64,000 bases of DNA, from contig CM055275.1 of assembly GCA_029237695.1 (NCBI GenBank), positions 3,598,160 through 3,662,159 of the forward strand. The letters run 5' to 3'. The notes beneath the pieces are model-generated. The model did no database searches. It was not told the DNA's origin and saw only the letters and a program-made list of their open reading frames with translations. Positions 48,601-60,600 of this stretch are shown here, one piece after another. This DNA is from Conchocele bisecta (taxonomy: Eukaryota > Mollusca > Bivalvia > Lucinida > Thyasiridae). Within the stretch, counting starts at the first letter, position 1. Each line of letters opens with the position of its first letter. The translations under genes and the position numbers were made by a program.

Positions 48601-51600
48601 TTATGTCTTCCTAAACCGTGGGTTACAAGGAAACGAACTCGCTCACAATAACACCTTAAAAGCAAATAAAGGCAGTGCGTTTCAATCCATTGTCGTCAGT
48701 GAATACACAGTTCATTGTTAAGATAAATGTTAATTACCTTCATTAACAATTACGTTGTATTGATGTTTTTTGTATGTTTTTAAACGAGAAAAGACTGATT
48801 CTCGCCCCGTATTTACGTACATGTAATAGCAGTATATGGTAAATGTATTACATACAATTAATTATAATTTGAGTAAGTTTTCAAACGTGAAAAGACTGAT
48901 TCTTTCTCCGTGTTTATATAATAGCAAACGGAAGGTATATATTACACGTATTACATACAATTAATTATAATTTTAGTAAGTTTTCAAACGAGAAAAGACT
49001 GATTTTCAGCTCTCGGTGTTTATGTAATAGCAAACGGAACGTATATAGTAAATGTATTACAGAACATTAATTATAAGTTTAGTAAGTTTTCAAACGTGAA
49101 AAGACTGATTATCTCTCCGTGTTAATTGTAACACCAAACGGAAGGTATATACTTACACGTATTACATAACATTAATTATAATTTTAGTAAGTTTTCAAAC
49201 GAGAAAAGACTGATTTTCAGCTTTCGGCGTTTATATAATACCAAACGGAACGTATATATTACACGTATTACATAACATTAATTATAATTTTAGTACGAAA
49301 AAAGACTGATTCTGGCTCCGTATTTATGTAATAGCAAGCGGAACGTATATAGTTATTACATCAAATTAATTATAATTTGAGTAAGTTTTCAAACGAGAAA
49401 AGACTGATTTTCAGCTCTCGGTGGTTATGTGTATTACATAAATAATATAATAATTTAGACATTGTGAGACCATAAACGGTGTATACATCATGGAAATGTG
49501 TAACCGATTATTATTCTATACGTCAGGGGCCGTTTCACTAAACCTCGTACGATACAAATGTTCGTAAGTGCAAAATTATGATAGTCTATACATTTTACAT
49601 TAACAATATGTTCTGGTAAACAATTATTGGATTTACATATATTGAGCATAGGCTGCATGTAAATCCATCACTTACAATTTCCAGACGATCCTAAATTTGC
49701 ACTTAAGAACATTTTAGTCGTACGAAGTTTATTGAAACGCCCCCTGATTCGTTAATCCTGTCATTGTCCACTTGTATCATTATGAAAGGTCACGTGACAG
49801 GTTCTTTTGCAGCAAATACCGATAGCTCCCACAGGTTGAAGTCTCGGACCCACGACTCAGAAAATCCGAAAATTGCTCATTTAAAAAGTTACCCCACCCA
49901 CCTACTTCGATATATAATGCATACTATTTAGATAATTCAATAAGTTACCACACTCGACAACTTCGATGCATACGGCATAATAATAAAAAAGAGACTAATT
50001 CAAAAAGTTATCCCATCCACCCACTTCGATACATAATGTATCGAAGTGGGTTGGTGGGTTAACTTTTTGAACATATGGTATCAAAGTGGGTGGGTGGGGT
50101 AACTTGTTTAATGATCCATTTTGCGATTCCTGGACCCGAGTCTTTGACCTGTGAGGGATCCCACGTGACATAAACACAAAGCGAAGCACATTTATACATA
50201 TCCGGTATACATGCCCTGTACAATTATATAGATATACACATGTATGTGGCTCTTACTTATTCTGTTTTTATACTGCACGTATGGCCTTCGTTTTACCATT
50301 GGATACGTTCCTGGATGAAGGAAAACATGCATATATTAATTTCCGTAACCTTTCGGAATGACATCGAGATTTTATTCCCAATCGACTGAAAGAATGTTGT
50401 CGATAAGTAGAGCCCTAATGCTCTAGAATGTATCTAAAACCTTTCGGCAAATTCCAACTGTGCTAGTATTCATTAAAATAATAAACAAATTAATCAATAA
50501 TTGTAAATGCTCCACATCTGAAACGACAACAACAACAACAACAATATTAATATCAAGATATTGTATATGTACTTAGAATATTGTTACGAATAGAGAGTCA
50601 AGTTTCAAGTACAAAATGTATATTCGACCTCTTAAAGGGGCCAAACAAATACAAAAATAGGTGGTGAAATCATAACCGGGGTCTCCCTGGATGTACGGTT
50701 AGTAATTGGATTAGATTTTCGGCTAATTACTCATAATATACTCTGTGTAAACAGCTAGGGAATATATCACAAATTGCAACGTGTTAGAAACCGCCGACAG
50801 ATAATATAGTGTCGATTAACGAAATACATTCGAAGTGTTTTCACAAAGTATGCAAGTCTTCACAAAGAGTTAAAATTCAGTTCATAGCAAAAGAGGAAAG
50901 TCTAATAAGTTTCATTTTTTTAAAGACGCATATTTGCATTTATGTATGTCGTTTTTTCCCCGTTTTCCGACACCCTTGGAAAAAGCTAAAACTCAAAATC
51001 TTGAGTTTTAGCTTTGACCAAGGGTGTCCGAAAACGTAAAAGTAGCAGCTTAGTAAACTGTCCTTTGTTGCCATAAACTGAAAGCAGACATCCCACAGGA
51101 TGCAATGGGGTCAGTGTGTTCGTTCGTGTGTGCACATACACGCTGACCCCACTGTATTTCATGTATAAAAAAAATATGTAAATATTTTTCTGCATTTTTT
51201 TCTCATTTCGTATCAAAAGTGTATGTTGTTACCACTCAGTTGAACCGTCTCGGCGAGACGGTTCAACTGAGTGGTAACAATATACACTTTGGGTGGGTAG
51301 CGAACCAACCTGTCGTGTTCGTTCGTGTGTGCACTTACACGCTGACCCCACTGTATACAATAACCTGTGCAATAAAACACTTTTTTTCAATTTTAGGATA
51401 AATTTATTAATTTTTATTATACTGAATTTTTTACATTATCACAGCCATTTTGGCTGTGATAATGTAAAAAAAATCAGTATAATAAATCTGCATACTTTTA
51501 ATCATCAAATATATGCAGTGGTTAGTTTAGTCCGGAAAAATAAATGATTACTCCCTCAAAGTATACTTTGCTAGAAAAGTATACTTTGCAATTTTGATGA

Positions 51601-54600
51601 AATCGGCTACAGCTATCTCGCTTTATTGCGAAGATCTTGACAGCAATTTTGAAACCGTCTACATTGTGATCACGTGATTCTCCATGGAATCGAAACAAGA
51701 AGACATCGCTTCAACAAATAATGCCAAGATACGAGTTCATATATAAATATAGCTGTGCCTGGATAAATGGGGTTTATGGGATTTGTGACCAGTGTAGCTC
51801 CTGATCAAATATCACACTCCAGTATCCTGATCACGATATAAATTGCTTGTTAGAAGCATCACGGGTCTTTCAATGATGGAATGGCGAGCAGTGCAGATCC
51901 GGATCAGATGCACAGGTTGCAACAAACAGACAGCACTATTCAATAACAAAAAATATCCAATATATAAACTAAGATAAATAGCATCCAACTAAATTGGATT
52001 GTATATGGCATGCAGAACTATGCAGAACTATTTCCTGAAAAGAAGAAAACTAGAAAGCCAGATCTACATACTAGTAATGCAAAGGGCAATTGCCACACTG
52101 GCAGGTATCCTGTGGCAACGAGAGGATTCGAAAATCAAAAAGAAAATCACTTTTAAACGTTCAGATATATAGAAAAGAACAAATTTTTTATGCGAAATAT
52201 TTATATAAAATATCTAATATGTAACACTTGTTTTCTTACACGATCACACTGCCATGTTAAGTGAAACATGTGTCATGTTTCATTATTGTGTACGAGACGC
52301 ATGCACTATTTCTTCTGCGGAATAACATTGCGCCCCGAAAGTGCATGTTTGTTCAGTTACAACAAAGTGCATTGACAGACGATTGTTACATTCGTGAAGA
52401 AACACAGTATATTTACCCGTATATGGAATTACCTCCCTTTATTTTTCAATAACTCATGAACCACTTCACAGATTTTGATAATATTTTTCCACAAAGTTTG
52501 TCTAGGAATGTTGCTTTGTTTTGCATACGACCACCCAAGGTCAATGTCACTGAGGCCTTTTTTTATTAAGGCTGCCAGCGAGAGGATTAATCATTAGCTT
52601 CGTTTAACGATGCCAGTTCTTGTTTATTTAGAATCTCAGCCATATTTCAGTAAACAGCATCGAAATTGACAAAAAATTCAGAGCAAATGCGAACATAATA
52701 GACACACAAATCAGAGCACGCGGAATTTTTAGTAAACAAATAAAGTGACACAAAGTCAGAGCGCATGCGAACTTTTTATTAAACAAATAAAGTGACACAA
52801 ATCAGAGCGCACGCGAACTTTTTAAATAAAAAGTTCGCGTGCGCTCTGATTTGTGTCACTTTATTTGTTTAATAAAAAGTTCGCGTGCGCTCTGATTTGT
52901 GTCACTTTATTTGTTTAATAAAAAGTTCGCGTGCGCTCTGATTTGTGTCACTTTATTTGTTTAATAAAAAGTTCGCGTGCGCTCTGATTTGTGTCACTTT
53001 ATTTGTTTAATAAAAAGTTCGCGTGATTTGTGTCTTTAATAAAAATTCGCGTGCGCTCTGATTTGTGTCACTTTATTTGTTTAATAAAAAGTTCGCGTGA
53101 TTTGTGTGTCTATTATGAATAACTGACATAAAATTCAGAGCGCATGCGCAGTTCAATTCCTAATACAGAAATAACTGACAAAAAAATAAAAAAGTCAGAG
53201 CGCATGAGCTCTGAATTTTATGTCAGTTATTCATGCTATGCCATTTATGCTTTGTATTGGTTTGCTTTCGAAATCGGTATCGACGGAAAGCCGCGACAAT
53301 GGAGATAATACAGTACCCGAGTCAGACACATAAATGCTATTTACGGAATAAAACCGTGGGCTGTTGCGTTTACTGTATTAAGAACAACATTTGGTCTGTT
53401 TAAAGTGCGTAGGACTCCTCGCAAACTTTAAACCGACCAACTGTTGTTCATAATATAGTAAGCGCAATTGCCCATGGTTTTATTACTTATATTTACACTG
53501 CATTTTCGGATGGTTTCAAATACTCATACACAATAGTTTTACGTCGTTTTTTCGCAATTCATGGAACATCGACGTTGCCGGTCAATAGCGTGACGTTATT
53601 GACAACGACGATGCACGACACGTAATCTAATGACGTCAAACACACTTTTAGCAAATCAACAACGTCGGGTTCTAATGTAATGTACTGGGATATGAACGCA
53701 ATACGCTGATTGGGCGTTATCATTATGAATTCAAGGACAGTGTAAATATTTATGTTTAGATATGTCTGTCGGCAACGCTATGGAAGCGTCCTGGTGGCAA
53801 TGCTAAAGTAGTTTTTATCTCCTAAGTAGGAGATACTAAGTCTTAATTAGGAGATATTAGTCCTAATTAGGAGGTATTAAGTCCTAATTAGGAGATAATA
53901 TGTTGTTATCTCCTAATTAGGACTGATTATCTCTTAATTAGGATTTATTATGTCCTAATTTGGACTTATTATCTCATAATTAGGACGTATTATATCCTAA
54001 TTAGGGACGTATTGTATCCTAATTAGGAATCGGTATCTCCTAATTAGGACTAATTCGGAGTTACTATCTCCTAATTAGGACTTATCATATCCTAATTAGG
54101 AGATAATACGTCCTAATTATGAGATAGTAAGTCCCAATTAGTATCTCCTAATTAGGAGTTAGTATCTCCTAATTAGGAGATAAATATATTTTAGCATTGG
54201 CACCAGGACGCTTCCATACAACGCTGTTAACGAAAGATGAACAACACAAAATTCAGGTAGAGCACAGATTTACAGGAGTGTTATTTAAAATATAATTATG
54301 TGTTATGTCTATGTGTCTCATTAATGAGACACATAAACATAACACATAATTATATTTTAAATAACGTGCGATGAACAACAACGATGCAGGTAAACAAACA
54401 GCAAGGACTTTTTCATGTATATGTTGATAATACTGTTAACGAACAACGAACAACGAACTATGCATGTAAACAAACAATAAAGCGCACATTACAAGACTCG
54501 TCTACATCTAATATGGACAGGCTATCCCCGTCAACAAGCCGACGGCGGGCATAGTACAGTGGGGTCAGCGTGTAAGTGCACACACGAACGAACACGACAG

Positions 54601-57600
54601 GTTGGAACCAACCTGTCGTGTTCGTTCGTGTGTGCACTTACGCGCTGACCCCACTGCATGTCATACACACCCGCTTTTTATGCCGTTTCGACTTATACTT
54701 TCCTAAATATCTTGGCAACTACTGTAACACTGATGTAGAAACTGCTACAGCTATGAAGACGGTGTCATCAGCGGGCGATAGCGGATTACTTACCATGGTA
54801 TATGCACTTCATCGCATCAAAATAGCTCCATTATTTGCCGAGATATTTAGGAAAATTTCTCATAAAAAAACATGTTCGCTTTAAGTGCAAATTGGCATAA
54901 AAACACGCACGCAATGACGTACAATTCCCGTCTCACAGTTTCGATATATTCTACGGAGTCTACCCCCACACCAGGCGCATACTGACCATAGCTTTTTTTC
55001 CCATAGCTCGGCATTTGTGGCATTTGTTTGCCATAGCCTTGGCCGCCATAGGACTGAAATCCCTGTCCTGATAGAAAAAATACACATTGCGTATCGTGTA
55101 ATAGTACTAATAGAAATACATGTATGAGATAATGCGTATCGTGTGATACGTACTAATATATAGATCAGAAAATGCGTATCGTGCGATACGTACTAAATAT
55201 AGATCAGAGAATGCGTATTGTGTAATAGGTACTAATACTAGTATATATATCCGTTAATGCGTATCGTGTAATAAGTACTAATATATATATCCGATAATGC
55301 ATATCGTGTAATACGCACTAATATATAATTATATCGTATGGTGTAATATAAGTAGCAGATAAATCAGAGAATACATACCGTGTATTGCACACTAGTTGAT
55401 ATATAACATAATAAGTAAAACAGATATTGCAATACGTTATTATCGTGTAATACGCACTAATATATGAATCAGATAATGCGTATCGTGTAATACCCATACG
55501 ATAAATACCCAAATACATATAGCGCAATACGTACTAAATCAGAGAATGTGCATCGTGTAATTATGATGCACAATGTGGTGATATGAGGATGATATGTTAA
55601 CATCTATTACATGTAGCTAAATCAGAGACTCGGAAAATACATATCGTGCATTACCATGACATATTACCACAATGGGTATCAGAAATACACGTATTACATG
55701 CACGATGCACATTGTCTGATTTTATTAACTACTCGTATTACATGCACGATGCACATTGTTTGATTTTAGTAACTATACGTATTACATGCACAATGCACAT
55801 TGTCTGATTTTAGTAACTACACGTATTACATACACAATGCACATTGTCTGATTTTACTAACTACACGTATTACATACACAATGCACATTGTCTGATTTTA
55901 CTAACTACACGTATTACATACACGATGCACATTCTCTGATTTACTAAGATCAGAGAATGTGCATCCTGTATGCAATACGCGTAGTTACGATATCCATTAT
56001 GGTGATATGAGAATGTGTATCGCGATATAGTGCGTAAATGTCACATTTGTATTATGATATACTATGGTACAGGTGTGGTACATGGATGATATTTTAGGTT
56101 TAGATGAAAAATCGGATATCGCGTACTGTGTAATACCTGAAAATATGGTACATTTACATACAATTCTTTGTGATCGAATGTTATAATGGTGGTACGCGGA
56201 CACAATGTTGTATTTACCTGGATATGCTACTAATATGTAGATAAATAACACATGCGTACATCGTAACATGTGTGGCAGGTAATACCTGCCACTATGGATA
56301 GTACACATAAGCTGATGTTTGATTTATATGATAAGGCCTGTAAGTTCCATTGTACATGGATATGCTACTAGTATATCTCATATCTGGTGAGTAAGATAAC
56401 ATGTAATTGACATCACTGAACATACCATCCGGATGTAACCATTATTAAATGATAATTCCAGCACAAAAATATTTACACAATTCCCTAACATTTGATTGGT
56501 CCGTAGCAAGTCTCTGTCCAAAATTTATATCCCAGTAAACTCCATGCCGAACTACTTTCCGTAACCGGCAGGCGCAGTTAAAATAATTCTTAAGAAAACG
56601 GAAAATAAACACATTTTATCGATGAATTTATTTCAAATGCTGGAATTATAAGGAATGAATGGCCTTTTTGTGGAATTTATCGGGGATATAAACTTGGAAA
56701 AGTCGCGGGAATACTGGACGAGGCCTTCCGGCCTTCGTCCAGTATTCCCGCGACTTTTCCAAGTTTATACCCCGATAAATTCCACAAAAAGGCCATTCAT
56801 TCCTATATTATATCTGGTGATATAAAATGTAATACTGGTTACATACGGATGGTATGTTCTGTCATGTCAATTACATGTTATCTGAATAGGTTACTATTGT
56901 GCTAACCACGGATGGCATGCCCTGTAAATATGATATCATGCAAATATGAATGATATGGTGATGTAGTATGTCACAATGGTAATACGCAGATGATATATGA
57001 AGTCATGTCAATTGCATGTCGCCTTCGTCATGTTATATGCTATTAATAATTAAATACGTGCAACTATGATCGTTCGTTTGCAATGACAATGACTATTTTT
57101 TTGTATTTTGTAACATGATATCGCATACACTAACACTTTGTATATTTTGTGACATGGTGTCGTATACAGTGATAATACGGTCAGTTAATAACGTATGCAT
57201 GCTATGCTTCATGTATTCATGTCTGCATTATGCAGGTCACTATTGAACACTGTATCAATGTGTTCCATTGACAGATTCGTCTTTCAACATTTTAGTACTA
57301 CTATATACATCGCTAAGGGTCAAACTATCTACAAATACTGACCATATCCCGTGCCAAAGCCTGACATGCCAATCGAATTATAGTTCTGACCAAAGGCGGT
57401 TTCTATTAGACAAATTATATAAACGGTACATCCGTGTTATATACATACGTTATGAATGCACGTTGCGACTGAATGTCAGATGTATTGTATACTAGTTGCA
57501 TCAGAGTATAGGTTGGCGCTATTGGTAGCCGCAGTAGCCATTTGGCTATTAATATTATATGGACCTTTTAGCTACTAAACATTCAGAACTTATTTGCAAA

Positions 57601-60600
57601 ACTTACTACGTTTTTACAAATATTGCAACAAATGTAAAATAGTATTGTCTTTGTTGCGTTATCAGTTCATTTTGGCTACTAATTTGCAAAATCCTAGCAC
57701 CATCCTAGAGCGTGATATACGTTTAGTTTAGTTTGCAGTACAGGTGTATACCAATGTATATATGTGATCGTAGATGTTGTCATACATAAAGTGTTGTGAC
57801 CGGTAATGACGAACATCAATACATTAAATAATGTGTGTGTGTTGTATGTAATAATGCTGCTGCAGTAAAACAAAGATTGCAATACATACTAATGTACTGC
57901 TGCGATATTATTAATCATGGTACACTATAAAACATGTTACAGTACAATAACTACTGTCTGTTTCACGAAAGCAGTCCAAATTTTACGGCCATATAAACAA
58001 TGCAAAAACAATACTTTTTTAGATAATAATAAATTTCATCAAAATATAAGAATGCGCCTTCTTTATATTTCATGAAATTTGGTCACATTTGAAAAGTTTC
58101 CCCATATTAAATCCCGATAGACATCTTCACTGTGAAGATGTCTATGGGGATTTAACATGGGGAAAATTTTTTTTCGTAATAAAATCAATATTGGACCAAA
58201 TTAAAAGAAGACTCATCCTTAAATTTTGATAAAATTTAACCTTATCGAAAAAATAATTGTTTTGTTATAAATACCCTTACAATTTGGGCAGCTTTCGTGA
58301 AACAGACATTAATTATGCAGTGTATTGATGTAATATCAGTTGTACAGTATAATACACATGTAGTACATACATTACTGTATTTATAGTGTATGTAATAATG
58401 TTGTTTACAGTATACCACACTTTGAAATTCACACAATACTATATCACTGTATTGATGCTGCATGTAAATATGTTTATTATAGGAATGAATTGCCTTTTTG
58501 TGGAATTTATCGGGGTATAAACTTGGAAAAGTCGCGGGAATACTGGACGAAGCGATAAAAAATTACAATTTTCTAAAAAAAAAAAAAGAAAAAGTTTATA
58601 TCACCGATAAATTCCACAAAAAGGCCAAATTCATCAAGAAAATGTGTTTATTTTCGGTTTTCTTAAGAATTATTTTAACTGCGCCTCACGGTTACGGAAA
58701 GTAGTTCGGCGTGGGAGTTTACTGGGATATAAATGTTGGACAGAGACTTGCTACGGGCCAATCAAATGTTAGGGAATTGTGTAAATATTTTTGTGCTGGA
58801 ATTATACAGTATAGTACAATGAGTTACATACTGAAATATTATATTGTTTGCACAACATGTAGTTGGGATTTCATACTCAGTGACACATATGGGTTGGGTA
58901 ATGTCTTACTATGATATTTACGTTGACTTTGTGTTACACGGGTTTAATGATTCATACAGTGATTCAGTTACAATTCATTATCTACGAGTCCCTGGGACTC
59001 GATGATCCTGAAAACAGTCACTGTTTTCAGGATCATCGAGTCCCAGGGACTCGTAGCTAATGAATTGTAACTGAATCACTGTATGAATCATTAAACTCGT
59101 GTAACACAAAGTCAACGTAAATATCATAGTAAGACATCACCCAACCCATAAATTGCAGTGCGTCCAAAATTTCCGACCCCTTTCCCCGTAAACGTGTGAT
59201 ATCTACATCACATTTCCTGCATTTGCTGATGCATTTTAGAGCCACAATATTGACTGAAATTACAGATATGTTTTTCTACGAGACAATAGACAATGACCAT
59301 GATGACAGAAAAATGTATGGCATATGTGGCACTTGGCAACATCATTACAGAGTTGGCGAAAAAATGTTTGTCCTACCGGACAGTAGAGCTAACAAAATGC
59401 CTATTATATGTGTTGCTTAGATTGTTTTCGACATGTAAGAATTTTAGTACTGCAGTAAATGTTACACACAATTTGTTATTCTGTTAAGGCCAATATATCT
59501 AAATACTGACCATATCCTGTGCCAAAACCTGGCATACCAAATCCTTGGCTGCCATACGATTGGTAGCTCTGGCCAAGGGCGGAGTCTATTGGAGAAATTA
59601 TACAAACGATACGCCCATGTAATAGTATACAATTGACACGCAGCATGACAGTGAGACATAGTTTCTATTAGATACACATATACAAACGATATATTCGTGT
59701 TATAACAATTGGCATACAGGACGACTTTGTGTTATATGTTTTATTATACACCTACCCATGAAATACATAGTGATATGATGTAAATAAAAGTAATATGTTC
59801 CCATCGATGAAATAAACAACTTCCGGTGAAAATACGACTACTTCCTCTATATGTATTCATAACGCGCGCCTGCAGTGCCGGACTGCAAATAGGCTGCAAA
59901 TACACATTCATTACCGTATACAGTCTAAAAGACTGCTAATTTCCATGTAGCGATATATAATAAATAGAATATTCATATTATTGCAACGAATATGACATAT
60001 ATGTTCATCTCGTGGAAACGGCACTCGTGAAATATGGACATTCCACACCACTCGATGAACATATATGTCATATTCGTTGCACAAATATGAATATCCTCTA
60101 TATATTCTATACACGAAACATGAAACAAGCCGAGCCTCATGTCGGCTTGTGTAATCTGAATAATGTTGGCACTGAATGACGGAGGCATACAAGTACGCAT
60201 CCGCAATAGCGGATCACAAATGCACAATAATGTATATCAATATGTGTGAATGTGACTGGAGATAGTCGTAGACTATCCGACCAGTGTATACCCAGATCAA
60301 CATGCGCATTTGCACAGTCTGATAATAGTCTACTCTGTTTTGCCTCTGCAATGTTCGCCATTCAGTCAAAGAAGTACCAGTTATGCATCGAACAAACATT
60401 ACAGAGTCATATTAAGCTGCTGCATTGGATCACAGGTGAACAACTGGAACCAGTGATAAAACGATCCCATTAAAAAAACGCACATTACCACACCCACCTG
60501 CTGTCGTAGTGTACGTTACGTTTTGTCATACCGCATATAAGTTTCTCGGCTTTTGATTGGCTAGCTTGCCTGGTCATATATATTATATGACCTGCCAAGG

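Noticed and set aside
48735..48765. QYNVIVNE-like reading before a GTAATT donor, resembling part of the 36546 exon
   Set aside because: No acceptor in frame; the upstream sequence is the start of the 103-bp tandem repeat.
48775..49435. CRISPR-like spacing of a repeated motif
   Set aside because: The whole 103-bp unit is repeated, including the between-motif sequence. There are no unique spacers, and the genome is eukaryotic.
60487..60515. 12-nt candidate exon CAGGTGGGTGTG with GTAATG donor
   Set aside because: It is the inverted terminal repeat of the family F element, also present near 61375.
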